A DNA stretch of 46,347 nucleotides, taken from positions 1 to 46,347 of the forward strand of contig CABHPB010000149.1 of the NCBI GenBank assembly GCA_902168115.1, in the 5' to 3' direction. The notes under the pieces are model-generated. The model saw only the letters and a list, made by a program, of their open reading frames with translations. It had not been told where the DNA came from and did not search any database. Position 1 is the first letter of the stretch. Every line of letters begins with the position of its first letter. Positions 28,628-36,885 of this stretch are shown here, piece by piece. This stretch comes from an uncultured Methylopila sp. (GTDB taxonomy: Bacteria > Pseudomonadota > Alphaproteobacteria > Rhizobiales > Methylopilaceae). The position numbers and the translations under genes were made by a program.

Positions 28628-29047
28628 ATGCAACCTTCCAACCCGCGCCCGAACGACCGGACTGAGCCCGTGGCGAGCGGGGCGGCTCGATTCGCCTGGC
28701 TGGCGGCGGGGGTGCTGCTGACGGCGCTCGGGATCGTCGGACTGATCCTGCCGGTCATGCCGGGCACGATCTTCCTTATCCTCGCCGCGGGATGCTTCGC
28801 GCGCGGATCGCCCCGCCTCGAACGCTGGCTGCTGGAACATCCTCGGCTCGGACCCTCGGTCGTCGCCTGGCGCAGCGACGGCGCGATCCCGCTCAAGGGC
28901 AAAGTGGCGGCCTTCGCGGGAATGAGCCTGTCGATAGTGCTGGTCAGCCTGTCGAGCGCGCCGCCGGTCGCGATCGTCGCAACGGTGGCGCTCGTCCTTG
29001 CGGGCGCGCTCTATGTCGGCACAAGGCCGACGCGGGCACGCGACTAG
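28628..29047 (+). CDS. DUF454 (YbaN-like) inner membrane protein
   Basis: A 139-residue membrane protein of the DUF454/YbaN family, function unknown. After a polar N-terminus, the segment WLAAGVLLTALGIVGLILPVMPG (about 25-47) includes the family's typical GxxLPxxPT-like motif, here LPVMPGTIFLILAAGCFARGSPRLERWLLEHPRLGP. Two further hydrophobic segments lie near 95-130. The stop codon TAG shares a palindromic CTAG with the stop of the convergent NAD-kinase-like gene, so both end within 4 bp. Confidence 0.86.
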   Translation: MQPSNPRPNDRTEPVASGAARFAWLAAGVLLTALGIVGLILPVMPGTIFLILAAGCFARGSPRLERWLLEHPRLGPSVVAWRSDGAIPLKGKVAAFAGMSLSIVLVSLSSAPPVAIVATVALVLAGALYVGTRPTRARD

Positions 29048-29970
29048 AGGACCAGGACGCCGGATCGATCGGCGACGCCGATCCGGGCTTCCATGCCCGC
29101 ATCGAACTTTAGGAAGTCCGCTTCGACGCCGTCGCTGAAGATCACGCCGTAATCCGGCATCTGCGAAACGATTCGGATCAGCTCTCCGCGCGCGATCCGT
29201 CCGAAGACGATTCCCGCCTGGCTGGCGCGGCTCGGGAACGGCTCGCGCACGGTGAAGTAGAGGTGGTTCGCGTCCCAGGCGAACCCGCTTTCTCTCAGGC
29301 GCATGAGGCCGTCGTCGGTCTCGCCCTCGATGCCGGCGGCGCCCGACAGCAGGCTCCGGAACCAGCCGGTCGACCCGAGCCCGGTCGACACGATGATCCC
29401 GCTCGACGACTGGGTCTCGGACCGCCCCAGCGCCTCGATCGAATAGCGCGCCGAGACATGGCTCGCCGGGCCGATGAACAGGTCGTTGACGGCGTGGAGC
29501 TCCTGGCCGTCGGTGAGGCGCGCGCGGGCCATGGTGACGGAGCGGGTCTGGCGCCGGTCTGCAAGCGCGGCGGGAATCACCTTTCCAAGGTCGTCCGGTC
29601 CGAAGGGCAGCAGCACGCCTTCCCAGCGTCCGGGGTCCGGATTGACGCCGACGAGCGGCTGGCCGTCGAGATATTTGAGCGTGTTCGCGACCAGCCCGTC
29701 CTGTCCGAGCGCGACGACCAGCGCGTCTGGCGGGAACAGAAAATTCGGCAGGAAGGCCCTGTCGATCCGCTGAACGCGGCCGAAGCGCGCGAGCGCCTCC
29801 TCCGACGCGCGGGCCGCCGCCTGATAGCGCGCATGCTCGGCGGTGTAATCGGAGAAGTCCGCGCCGAGGTGCTCGACGTAAAAGCGCGCCTGCTCGACCG
29901 TGTTGTAGCGGGCGACGAGGTCGTCGAGCCGGGTCTTGCGCGTGACGAGGATGATGCGCTCGCGCGCCAT
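29044..29970 (-). CDS. NAD(+)/NADH-kinase-like protein
   Basis: A 308-residue protein with the ATP-NAD kinase fold. It has VVALGQDGLVANTLKYL (about 87-103), where the usual GGDG reads GQDG but keeps the catalytic Asp. PLVGVNPDPGRWEGVLLPF corresponds to the family GxNxGxLGFL segment. HAVNDLFIG matches the NE/D motif, and SSGIIVSTGLGSTGWFRSL matches GLIVSTPTGSTAY. The first 80 residues, with TRKTRLDDLVARYNTVEQARF and YVEHLGADFSDY, differ from housekeeping NadK. Substrate may be NAD, a sugar or lipid; this cannot be told from sequence. It is 10 nt downstream of the SPFH gene and evidently in its operon. Confidence 0.8.
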   Translation of the reverse strand: MARERIILVTRKTRLDDLVARYNTVEQARFYVEHLGADFSDYTAEHARYQAAARASEEALARFGRVQRIDRAFLPNFLFPPDALVVALGQDGLVANTLKYLDGQPLVGVNPDPGRWEGVLLPFGPDDLGKVIPAALADRRQTRSVTMARARLTDGQELHAVNDLFIGPASHVSARYSIEALGRSETQSSSGIIVSTGLGSTGWFRSLLSGAAGIEGETDDGLMRLRESGFAWDANHLYFTVREPFPSRASQAGIVFGRIARGELIRIVSQMPDYGVIFSDGVEADFLKFDAGMEARIGVADRSGVLVL

Positions 29971-29980
29971 CGCGGGGCGC

Positions 29981-30970
29981 TCAGCGCTCCGGCGTCGGAC
30001 GCGCCTTCTGCGGAGGCGCCCTGCGCGACAGCTCCTGCAGAAGGTCCGGCGAAATGTTCAGCTCGCCGATCCTGTCGGCGTTCTCGGCGAGGCCCTGAAA
30101 GGCCGCCGCGATCAGCGTGTTCGGATCGGCCTGGCCGATGGTCAGCGCCTGCAGCACGCGGGCGTCGACGCCGGCGACCGACTTCATCAGCTCGGCGAGC
30201 GCGAAGGCCTTGGCCTCGGCCTCGGTGCGGGCGTTCTCCGACTTCAGCGCCGTCAGCGCCTTGTTGCGCTCCTCCAGCGCGATGCGGCCGCCCATCGCCT
30301 GGTCGTCGATCTGCTGGCGCTTCTCGAGCACCACGCGCTCGGTCGCGAGCTCGTTCTCGCGGATCGCCCTCTCCTGCTCGATCGCGGAGTTGCGGCGGGC
30401 GTAGGTGGCGTCGTCGGCCTCCTTGAGCAGCTCCTCGCGAACCTGCGCCTCGAGCGCCCGCGCGGTCTCGGGGTTCGGCTTGATGGCGAGGATGGAGAGG
30501 CTGACGAGGTCAAGCCCAAGGCTCGGCAGGGCGTCCGGTTCGCGAAGCGCGGCGCTGACCCTCTCGACGATGACGTCCGAGCTTCGCAGCAGCTCGCGCA
30601 GCGTCATCATCTGAAGGACCGAGCGCAGGCGGACCTGCACGGCGTTGACGACCCGCTGCGGCAGCTTGAAGGGCGCATCGGAAGCGTAACGCCCCTTGGC
30701 GTCGAGTGCGAAGTTCATCAGGCCGGCGAGAAGCTTCGGGTCGGTGACGCGCACCGTCACCTGCCCCTGCACGGTCACGTCCTGGAAGTCCTTCGACACC
30801 TCGGAGAACATGAAGGGTGTGTCGACGCTCTCGAGCGGAACGGCGACGATCGAGCTCCAGGCGGTATTGTAGAAAAACGAGAGCCCGGTCCCTTCCCGCC
30901 CCACGCGCCCGTTCTTGTAGACGAGCGCGTAGGTGTTCGGCGCGGCCTTGAAATACTTGATTCCGAACAT
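29981..30970 (-). CDS. SPFH/Band 7 domain-containing protein
   Basis: A 329-residue protein of the stomatin/prohibitin/flotillin/HflK superfamily. Residues about 5-190 form the SPFH domain (APNTYALVYKNGRVGREG, VTVQGQVTVRVTDPKLLAGLM, LPSLGLDLVSLSILAIKP). Residues 165-260 are a long charged Ala/Glu/Arg-rich helix, probably a coiled coil for oligomerisation. The tail is basic and Pro-rich. Unlike most members it has no N-terminal membrane helix, so it would attach to membranes by the SPFH domain itself or be soluble. No NfeD partner is adjacent; the next gene, 10 nt on, is NAD-kinase-like. The gene lies 86 nt after cysA on the same strand. Confidence 0.88.
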   Translation of the reverse strand: MFGIKYFKAAPNTYALVYKNGRVGREGTGLSFFYNTAWSSIVAVPLESVDTPFMFSEVSKDFQDVTVQGQVTVRVTDPKLLAGLMNFALDAKGRYASDAPFKLPQRVVNAVQVRLRSVLQMMTLRELLRSSDVIVERVSAALREPDALPSLGLDLVSLSILAIKPNPETARALEAQVREELLKEADDATYARRNSAIEQERAIRENELATERVVLEKRQQIDDQAMGGRIALEERNKALTALKSENARTEAEAKAFALAELMKSVAGVDARVLQALTIGQADPNTLIAAAFQGLAENADRIGELNISPDLLQELSRRAPPQKARPTPER

Positions 30971-31056
30971 GCCACGTCCCGCCGTTGAAGCCTCGATGCG
31001 CGGCAGGCGTGATCGGAGGCCGCACTCAAGTCAAGGGCGGCGCCGGCGCGGCGCGT

Positions 31057-32142
31057 TCAGGCGGCCTGCTTCTCGCGGGCGAGGCCGAGCTTCGGCGGCT
31101 CCTTGTCGTCGGCGAACGCCGCGTAGCGGCGGAATTCCAGTCCGACCTGGTCGCCGACCGAAACCTCCTGCTCCGGCGGAAGCAGCGCCTCGACTCGATC
31201 GTGCTTCACGCCGACCGAGATGTCCGCGCGACGATAGCCGCCCGAGCGCCGCAGACCGATGATCTGGCCACGAACCACGCCCTCGGCCGGCGTCGTCAGA
31301 GAAACGTCCTGCGGGCGGATGTGCAGGCGGCCCGGCCCGTCCGGCGGATCGACGCGGCCGATCCTGAGCGTGCGGCCCTCGAAGATCGCCTCGCCGTTGT
31401 GAACCTCCACAGGCAGCGAGGTCGAGTCGCCGATAAAGGCGTAGACGAACGGGGTCGCCGGCGTGTCGTAAATCTCGTCCGGTGTGCCCACCTGCTGCAG
31501 CCCGCCCTTGTGGAGCACCGCGACGCGGTCGGAGAGCTCCATCGCCTCCTCCTGGTCGTGGGTCACGAAAACGGTCGTATGGCCGGTCTCGTCGTGGATC
31601 TGGCGGAGCCAGCGGCGCAGGCCCTTGCGGACCTGCGCGTCGAGAGCGCCGAACGGCTCGTCGAGCAGCAGAACCTGCGGCTCGATTGCGAGCGCGCGGG
31701 CGAGCGCGACGCGCTGGCGCTGGCCGCCGGAAAGCTGAGAGGGGTATCGACCCTCCAGTCCGTTGAGCTGAACGAGGTCCAGCAGTTCCAGGACCTTCCG
31801 GCGGATTTCCGCCTCGCTCTTGCGCTTGCGGCCCTGCCCGAAGCGAAGGCCGAACGCGATGTTGTCGAGAATCTTCATGTGCCGGAACAGCGCGTAGTGC
31901 TGGAACACGAAGCCGACGTTGCGCTCCTGAACGCTCTGACGGGACGCGTCGCGGTCGCCGAAGAAGATCTGGCCGCCGTCCGGCGACTCAAGGCCCGCGA
32001 TCGCGCGCAGCAGCGTCGTCTTGCCGGAGCCGGACGGCCCGAGCAGCGCGATCAGCTCGCCGGAGCGGATGTCGAGGTTGACGTCGTTCAGCGCAGGGAA
32101 GTTGCCATAGTCCTTGCGGAGATTCTTGATCTTGAGTTCCAT
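31057..32142 (-). CDS. cysA: Sulfate/thiosulfate ABC transporter ATP-binding protein CysA
   Basis: ATPase of the sulfate importer. 361 residues. The ABC domain has LLGPSGSGKTTLLRAIAG (Walker A, residues 35-52), the Q-loop VFQHYALFRHM, the signature QLSGGQRQRVALARAL and QVLLLDEPFGALD (Walker B), then VFVTHDQEEAMEL. The C-terminal part from about 240 is a TOBE-like regulatory domain (RLHIRPQDVSL). Last gene of sbp-cysT-cysW-cysA, 19 nt after cysW. Confidence 0.95.
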   Translation of the reverse strand: MELKIKNLRKDYGNFPALNDVNLDIRSGELIALLGPSGSGKTTLLRAIAGLESPDGGQIFFGDRDASRQSVQERNVGFVFQHYALFRHMKILDNIAFGLRFGQGRKRKSEAEIRRKVLELLDLVQLNGLEGRYPSQLSGGQRQRVALARALAIEPQVLLLDEPFGALDAQVRKGLRRWLRQIHDETGHTTVFVTHDQEEAMELSDRVAVLHKGGLQQVGTPDEIYDTPATPFVYAFIGDSTSLPVEVHNGEAIFEGRTLRIGRVDPPDGPGRLHIRPQDVSLTTPAEGVVRGQIIGLRRSGGYRRADISVGVKHDRVEALLPPEQEVSVGDQVGLEFRRYAAFADDKEPPKLGLAREKQAA

Positions 32143-32161
32143 GTCGCAGGTCTCCGCGAGA

Positions 32162-33061
32162 TCAGTGGCGGTGCGCGGCGGAGATCTGGTCGCCGTAGCG
32201 CCACTCCAGGCCGGACTTGATGGCGAGCGTGACGAGGCCGAGGCTCGCCAGCACCGAGGCGACCGCGAAGGCCGCGACGAAGTTGTATTCGTTGTACAGG
32301 ATCTCGACCTGCAGCGGGATCGTGTTGGTGAGGCCGCGCAGATGGCCGGAAACCACCGACACCGCGCCGAACTCGCCCATCGCGCGGGCGTTGCAGAGCA
32401 GCACGCCGTAGAGCAGCGCCCAGCGGACGTTCGGCAGGGTCACCGACCAGAAGGTCCGGAAGCCGCCGGCGCCGAGCGAGAGCGACGCCTCCTCCTCGCT
32501 CGTCCCCTGCTCCTGCATGAGCGGGATCAGCTCGCGCGCGACGAACGGGAAGGTGACGAAGATCGTCGCCAGCACGAGACCCGGGATCGCGAAAATGATC
32601 TGCAGGTTGTGGCTGTCGAGCCAGTGGCCGAAGTACCCTTGCGCGCCGAACAGCAGCACGTAGCACATGCCGGCGACGACGGGAGACACCGAGAACGGCA
32701 GGTCGATCAGGGACAGCAGGAAGCTCTTTCCCTTGAAGTCGAACTTCGCGATCGCCCAAGACGCCGCAAGGCCGAACACGATGTTCAGCGGGACGGCGAT
32801 CGCCGCGACCACGACGGTCAGCCAGATCGCGGACAGCGTGTCCGGGTCGGTGAAAGAGGCGAAGTAGGCGTTGACGCCCCGGCGCAGCGCTTCCGCGAAA
32901 ACGGCGATCAGCGGCAGCAGCAGGAAGAAAGCGAGGAACGCCACCGCGATGGCTATGAGCGCGATCTGAGCGAGGCGGCTTTCCGTCACCGGGCTCGGCA
33001 GACGGACGGGCTCAGAAAGTCCCGAGCTCGGGCCGAGGGCGAGAGCAGCGTCAGCGGACAT
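32162..33061 (-). CDS. cysW: Sulfate ABC transporter permease CysW
   Basis: Membrane component of the sulfate importer, 299 residues, with six predicted helices. The EAA loop motif that docks on the ATPase is seen as [23 protein letters not shown], continuing [24 protein letters not shown] (about residues 190-235), a CysW hallmark. The C-terminus has [17 protein letters not shown]-like sequence. The ATG at 33061 lies 11 nt inside the end of cysT, so the pair is translationally coupled. Confidence 0.95.
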   Translation of the reverse strand: MSADAALALGPSSGLSEPVRLPSPVTESRLAQIALIAIAVAFLAFFLLLPLIAVFAEALRRGVNAYFASFTDPDTLSAIWLTVVVAAIAVPLNIVFGLAASWAIAKFDFKGKSFLLSLIDLPFSVSPVVAGMCYVLLFGAQGYFGHWLDSHNLQIIFAIPGLVLATIFVTFPFVARELIPLMQEQGTSEEEASLSLGAGGFRTFWSVTLPNVRWALLYGVLLCNARAMGEFGAVSVVSGHLRGLTNTIPLQVEILYNEYNFVAAFAVASVLASLGLVTLAIKSGLEWRYGDQISAAHRH

Positions 33062-33983
33062 GGCCGAGCCTCTTGCGGGACCACGCCTCGGTGAGGTTCA
33101 CCAGAAGCAGGATGAAGAAAGAGAGGACGAGCATCGCGGTCGCGATGGCGGTCGCGCCGGCGTAGTCGAACTGTTCGAGCCGGGTGATGATCAGGAGCGG
33201 CGCGATCTCGGACACGCCGGGGATGTTGCCGGCGATGAAGATGACCGAGCCGTACTCGCCGACGGCGCGCGCGAAGGCGAGCGCGAAGCCGGTCAGCAGC
33301 GCCGGGAACACCGTCGGCAGCACCACCTTGAACAGGGTCACCGAACGTTTGGCGCCGAGCGTGGCGGACGCCTCCTCGAGCTCCTTGTCGAGGTCGGAGA
33401 GCACCGGCTGAAGGGTCCGCACGACGAACGGCAGCCCGATGAAAACCAGCGCGACGAAGATGCCGAGCGGGGTGTACGCGATCTTGAGCGGCCCGAACCA
33501 CGAGGCCCAAACGCTTCCCTGCGCGAACAGCGACCCGATCCATCCGTTGGGCGCGTAGATGGCGGTCAGCGCGATGCCGGCCACCGCGGTCGGAAGCGCG
33601 AAGGGCAGATCGACCGCGGCGTCGAGAAGGCGCCGTCCGGGGAACGAATAGCGCGTCAGCACCCAGGCGACGATCAGGCCGAACACCGCGTTGACCGCGG
33701 CTGCGATCAGCGACAGGCCGAAAGACAGCCTCAACGCCGCGAACGTGTCGGAGCGGGTCAGCAGCGCATAGAGTTTGACCGGGCCGAGCGACGAGGCGAA
33801 CAGCACCACAGCGCCGAGCGGGATGAGAATGACGATGGCGAGATACAGCCAGACAAAGCCGTAGGTGAGCCCGAAGCCGGGTATGGCGCTCGGCACGCGG
33901 AACTGGGGCACGGAACGCCTCCGTTTCGGAGCGCCCGACGCGCTCGCGGCGGCGCCGTCCTCAATGGTCGAGACGTGGGTCAA
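33051..33983 (-). CDS. cysT: Sulfate ABC transporter permease CysT (CysU)
   Basis: Partner permease of CysW, 310 residues. Motifs include [36 protein letters not shown] and the EAA loop [20 protein letters not shown] with [17 protein letters not shown]. The first codon here is TTG (33983); an in-frame GTG at 33911 (about codon 25, after the basic KRRRS) is the main alternative, and no ATG is available near the start. It follows sbp on the same strand, but a strong terminator hairpin lies in the 86-bp gap, so permease levels probably depend on read-through. Confidence 0.93.
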   Translation of the reverse strand: MTHVSTIEDGAAASASGAPKRRRSVPQFRVPSAIPGFGLTYGFVWLYLAIVILIPLGAVVLFASSLGPVKLYALLTRSDTFAALRLSFGLSLIAAAVNAVFGLIVAWVLTRYSFPGRRLLDAAVDLPFALPTAVAGIALTAIYAPNGWIGSLFAQGSVWASWFGPLKIAYTPLGIFVALVFIGLPFVVRTLQPVLSDLDKELEEASATLGAKRSVTLFKVVLPTVFPALLTGFALAFARAVGEYGSVIFIAGNIPGVSEIAPLLIITRLEQFDYAGATAIATAMLVLSFFILLLVNLTEAWSRKRLGHVR

Positions 33984-34009
33984 GCCGGCATTCCGCGCTC
34001 GAGGTCAAT

Positions 34010-34045
34010 AAAAAAAGCCGCGGCCGGCGGAAGAACCGGCCGCGG
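34010..34045 (-). terminator. Rho-independent terminator between sbp and cysT
   Basis: GC-rich 10-bp stem (34018-34027 with 34036-34045), 8-nt loop, followed on the minus strand by seven T (34010-34016). It lies 24 nt after the sbp stop. Its position within the operon suggests partial termination that keeps the binding protein in excess over the membrane subunits. Confidence 0.85.
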
Positions 34046-34069
34046 AGGCTCAGGAGATCGTTTGACGCG

Positions 34070-35092
34070 TCACTGCGGCCGGTAGATCTGGTCGAAGGTG
34101 CCGCCGTCCCCGAAGTGCTCGGCCTGCGCCTTCTTCCAGCCGCCGAAATCCTTGTCGATCGTCACGAGCTTCAGATCCTTGAAGCGCTTGACGTCCTCGG
34201 GATTGGCGAGCTCGGGCTTGGACGGGCGATAATAGTTCTTCGCCGCGATCGTCTGCCCTTCCTTGTCGTAAAGCAGGTTGAGATAGGCCTCAGCCGCCTT
34301 GCGGGTGCCGTTCTTGTCGACGTTGCCGTCGACGATCGCGACCGGCGGCTCGGCCAGGATCGAGATTGACGGATAGACGATCTCGAACTTGTCCTCGCCG
34401 AACTCCTTGAAGGACAGGAACGCCTCGTTCTCCCAGGCGAGCAGCACGTCGCCGAGCTCGCGCTGCGCGAAGGTCGTGGTCGAGCCGCGTGCGCCGCTGT
34501 CGAGCACCGGGACGTGCTTGAAGAGTTCTCCGACGAACGCCTTCGCCTTTGCGTCGTCGCCGCCGTTATTCGCGCGCGCCCAGGCCCAAGCCGCCAGGTA
34601 GTTCCAGCGGGCGCCGCCGGAAGTCTTCGGGTTCGGCGTGATGACCTGGACGTCCTGCTTCACCAGATCGCCCCAGTCCTTGATCCCCTTCGGATTGCCC
34701 TTGCGGACGAGGAACACGATGGTCGAGGTGTAGGGCGAGGAGTTGTTCGGCAGGCGGGCCTGCCAGTTCTCCGGGATCTTGCCGGTCGCCTTGGCGATGC
34801 CGTCGATGTCGGAAGCGAGCGCGAGCGTCACCACGTCGGCGTTCAGGCCGTCGATCACCGATCGCGCCTGCTTGCCCGAGCCGCCGTGGGAGACCTGCAC
34901 GCGCAGCGTCTCGCCGGTCTCGGCCTTCCAGTTCTTCTCGAAGGCGGCGTTGAACTCCTTGTAGAGCTCGCGGGTCGGGTCATAGGAGACGTTGGTCAGC
35001 TTGGTCTGCGCCATTGCGGGCGACGCTCCGGCGATGAGCGGCGCGGCGAGGGCCAGCGCAGCGGCTATGCGCAGGGCGAAACGGCGGTTCAT
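34070..35092 (-). CDS. sbp: Sulfate-binding periplasmic protein
   Basis: Periplasmic receptor delivering sulfate to CysTWA. 340 residues from the ATG at 35092. The signal peptide spans residues 1-27 (ending SPAMA). Family motifs are [35 protein letters not shown] (oxyanion contacts) and [12 protein letters not shown], with [20 protein letters not shown] and [28 protein letters not shown]. The upstream in-frame ATG at 35152 would put 20 polar residues before the signal peptide and lies on the presumed promoter, so I rejected it. First gene of the transport operon. Confidence 0.95.
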   Translation of the reverse strand: MNRRFALRIAAALALAAPLIAGASPAMAQTKLTNVSYDPTRELYKEFNAAFEKNWKAETGETLRVQVSHGGSGKQARSVIDGLNADVVTLALASDIDGIAKATGKIPENWQARLPNNSSPYTSTIVFLVRKGNPKGIKDWGDLVKQDVQVITPNPKTSGGARWNYLAAWAWARANNGGDDAKAKAFVGELFKHVPVLDSGARGSTTTFAQRELGDVLLAWENEAFLSFKEFGEDKFEIVYPSISILAEPPVAIVDGNVDKNGTRKAAEAYLNLLYDKEGQTIAAKNYYRPSKPELANPEDVKRFKDLKLVTIDKDFGGWKKAQAEHFGDGGTFDQIYRPQ

Positions 35093-35146
35093 GGAAGTCG
35101 TCTCCGAGTTGTGCGACGCCGCATACACGACATGACAGGTCGGGAT

Positions 35147-35152
35147 TGTCAA
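35147..35152 (-). promoter_or_regulatory. Candidate -35 box of the sbp-cysTWA promoter
   Basis: A consensus TTGACA read on the minus strand, 54 nt before the sbp start codon. A -10 element is less clear; CGTGTA follows after 17 nt and TGTATG after 19. Together with the adjacent palindrome this is the best promoter candidate in the gap. Confidence 0.5.
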
Positions 35153-35164
35153 CGAGCTCGCTCG

Positions 35165-35182
35165 TAAATTCTATAGATTTTA
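35165..35182. promoter_or_regulatory. AT-rich palindrome upstream of sbp, candidate Rrf2 operator
   Basis: An 18-bp palindrome centred on CTATAG (TAAATTCTATAGATTTTA) with one mismatched pair, standing out in GC-rich DNA. It overlaps the stop codon of the Rrf2 gene and lies about 13 bp upstream of the candidate -35 box of sbp. AT-rich dyads are typical of Rrf2-family sites; assignment to this regulator is inference. Confidence 0.55.
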
Positions 35183-35647
35183 TGTAGACACGCCGTCGGC
35201 GACTGGATCCGCGGCGTCCAGAGAGGCGCCGGAGGCGCTCTTGAGCGCGTCCATCAGCGTCGTCCGGTCGAGCACCGTCACTGTCGTTTCGTACATCTCG
35301 GAGAAGATCGCGCGGACCGTGCAGCTCGCCTCGTCGGAGCAGTCGGCGCAGCGCCGGTAGGCGGTGCGGGACAGGCAGGGCAGCGGCGCGACAGGGCCGT
35401 CGATCAGCCGGAGAACCCGGCCGAGGCCGATCTCCTCCGGCGCCGCGGCGAGGAGGTAGCCCCCCTCCTTGCCGCGCCGGCTCTCCACCAGCCCGGCGCG
35501 ACGCAGTTCGATCAGGATCTGTTCGAGGAAACTCTGCGGAATGCGTTCGCGCGCGGCGATGTCGCGGATCGTCGACGGCCGCCCCTGCTCCGCCCGCGCC
35601 AGCGCGACAAGCGCCTTGATCGCGTATTTGGCCTTCTGAGTGATCAT
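35180..35647 (-). CDS. Rrf2 family transcriptional regulator with cysteine cluster
   Basis: A 155-residue winged-helix regulator. Residues 1-60 form the Rrf2 DNA-binding domain (KAKYAIKALVALA, IRDIAARERIPQSFLEQIL, the RRAGLVESRRGKEGGYLLA wing). Four cysteines follow at 91, 100, 103 and 109 (C-x8-C-x2-C-x5-C), a spacing seen in a branch of Rrf2 proteins and different from IscR (C-x5-C-x5-C). Fe-S or thiol sensing is possible. It lies directly upstream of sbp-cysTWA on the same strand (87 nt), which suggests control of sulfate uptake in response to cysteine or Fe-S state; this is inference. There is no CysB-type LysR gene here. Confidence 0.9.
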   Translation of the reverse strand: MITQKAKYAIKALVALARAEQGRPSTIRDIAARERIPQSFLEQILIELRRAGLVESRRGKEGGYLLAAAPEEIGLGRVLRLIDGPVAPLPCLSRTAYRRCADCSDEASCTVRAIFSEMYETTVTVLDRTTLMDALKSASGASLDAADPVADGVST

Positions 35648-35754
35648 CGCGACGGCTTAGCAAGCCAGGCGGATTGGCGCCACGAGTCCGGGATCGCGGC
35701 GCTTGCGCCCGCCGCCGATTGGCGCTACGGCGATGCGGCCCGAAGGGGCGATGT

Positions 35755-35832
35755 CGGAGCGTGGCGCAGCCCGGTTAGCGCACTAGTCTGGGGGACTAGG
35801 GGTCGTGGGTTCGAATCCCGCCGCTCCGACCA
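35755..35832 (+). tRNA. tRNA-Pro (anticodon GGG), CCA encoded
   Basis: Cloverleaf read by eye. The acceptor stem pairs 35755-35761 with 35822-35828, the discriminator is A and CCA ends at 35832. The anticodon stem CTAGT/ACTAG flanks the 7-nt loop CTGGGGG, giving anticodon GGG. The T arm contains GGGTTCGAATCCC. All arms are intact. Confidence 0.95.
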
Positions 35833-35895
35833 TCATCTTCATCGATCGCCTCTGCGCCGTCAGGCGTCGGCGTCCCGTGCAGGACGACATGCCTA

Positions 35896-36072
35896 ATGGA
35901 CTATCAGGGACTGCTTGATCGCATGAAGGCGGCCCAGGCCGAACTCATCGCCGCGGCCGCGCGCAGCAAGACGCTGCCCTCGGACGGCGCCCTGCGCAAG
36001 ATCGCCGACCTCGAGGTCTCGATCGGCGCCCTCGAGCACCTCATCGAGGAAGGCTCGCTGCCGAATCGCTGA
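35896..36072 (+). CDS. Small helical protein, 58 residues
   Basis: Short open frame starting MDYQGLLDRMKAAQAELIAA and ending HLIEEGSLPNR. It reads as two amphipathic helices linked by a KTLPSDGALRK turn, with regular Leu/Ile/Ala spacing, so a small coiled-coil or helix hairpin is likely. No cysteines, signal peptide or membrane segment. I do not recognise the family. It begins 64 nt after the tRNA-Pro and has third-position GC like its neighbours, which supports real coding. Function unknown. Confidence 0.65.
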   Translation: MDYQGLLDRMKAAQAELIAAAARSKTLPSDGALRKIADLEVSIGALEHLIEEGSLPNR

Positions 36073-36188
36073 GGGCCGCCGCCCTTAACTGTAAAGAAAC
36101 CGTGAAATTTCGGCGGGCGACTGGAACTCGCGCCGTCTTCGAACGTTGTGCGCTCGGCTTTCTACGGAAGCGAACCACGGCGCATAAG

Positions 36189-36449
36189 ATGTTCTACGTA
36201 TACGACGTCTCCCGCGACACTGAACAGCCGGCGATCACGCTGGGTTCGCTTGGCGACAGCGCAATGCCGGCGCCGGACACGAAGCGCGCCGAAGAGTTCG
36301 GCGACGAAGACATCGATTTCGTCGACGACGCGCTGCTGAATACCGCTCCGCACAACAAGATCGAACAGCAGCTTTTGCGCGGCGACGTCGTCGGACTGGC
36401 GCTGATGTCGGGCGCTATCCTGTGGAGCGCGATGGGCGCCTTCGGGTGA
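36189..36449 (+). CDS. Small acidic protein with C-terminal hydrophobic segment, 86 residues
   Basis: Starts MFYVYDVSRDTEQPAITLG, has an acidic middle (EEFGDEDIDFVDDALLN) and ends in a hydrophobic run VVGLALMSGAILWSAMGAFG (about 67-86) that could be a membrane anchor. No recognised domain. The frame is open upstream to an ATG at 36102, which would add a basic 29-residue lead; I preferred 36189 because the charge pattern changes sharply there, but neither start has a strong ribosome-binding site. Just before 36102 lies CTTAACTGTAAAGAAACC, loosely like a CtrA site (TTAA-N7-TTAA with two mismatches). Confidence 0.55.
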   Translation: MFYVYDVSRDTEQPAITLGSLGDSAMPAPDTKRAEEFGDEDIDFVDDALLNTAPHNKIEQQLLRGDVVGLALMSGAILWSAMGAFG

Positions 36450-36510
36450 TCTTTCCCGGCGGCGAGCTAGAACATCCTCCCGGATCGGACATTCACTAGG
36501 CAGGCAGCGC

Positions 36511-36879
36511 GTGCGGGTCCTCTACGTCGATGACGAACCGGACATCCGCGAAATCGCAGAGATCGCCCTTAATCTCGACCCCGGCATGCTGGTGGAGACC
36601 GCGGCCTCCGGCATGGAGGCGCTCGTCAAGGCGGTGGCGTGGCGGCCGGACGTCATCCTGCTCGACGTCATGATGCCCGTCATGGACGGGCCGAGCGTGC
36701 TGGAGAAGCTGCGCGCCCGGCCGGACACCCAGTCGATCCCCGTCGTCTTCATCACCGCCAGGACGCAGGTCCACGAGATCGAGCGATTCCGCGCCCTCGG
36801 CGCGGCCGCGGTCATCTCCAAGCCGTTCGACCCGATGCTTCTGGCCTCGCAGGTCCGCGCCGTCGGCGTCGTCCCCTGA
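36511..36879 (+). CDS. Single-domain response regulator (CheY-like receiver)
   Basis: A 122-residue stand-alone receiver. The phosphoacceptor pocket is complete: acidic DDE in VLYVDDEPD (residues 7-9), phosphorylated Asp in VILLDVMMPVMDGPS (about residue 52), Thr in VVFITART (about 82) and Lys in VISKPFDP (about 104). No output domain follows, so it acts through protein-protein contact in a phosphorelay or motility/stress pathway. The start is a GTG at 36511 with a CAGGCAG stretch ahead. No histidine kinase is adjacent. It converges on the YVTN gene with 6 nt between stops. Confidence 0.9.
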   Translation: MRVLYVDDEPDIREIAEIALNLDPGMLVETAASGMEALVKAVAWRPDVILLDVMMPVMDGPSVLEKLRARPDTQSIPVVFITARTQVHEIERFRALGAAAVISKPFDPMLLASQVRAVGVVP

Positions 36880-36885
36880 GGTCGC

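Noticed and set aside
35755-35832. Integrative element attached to tRNA-Pro
   Set aside because: No integrase, direct repeat of the tRNA end or change in composition is visible downstream.
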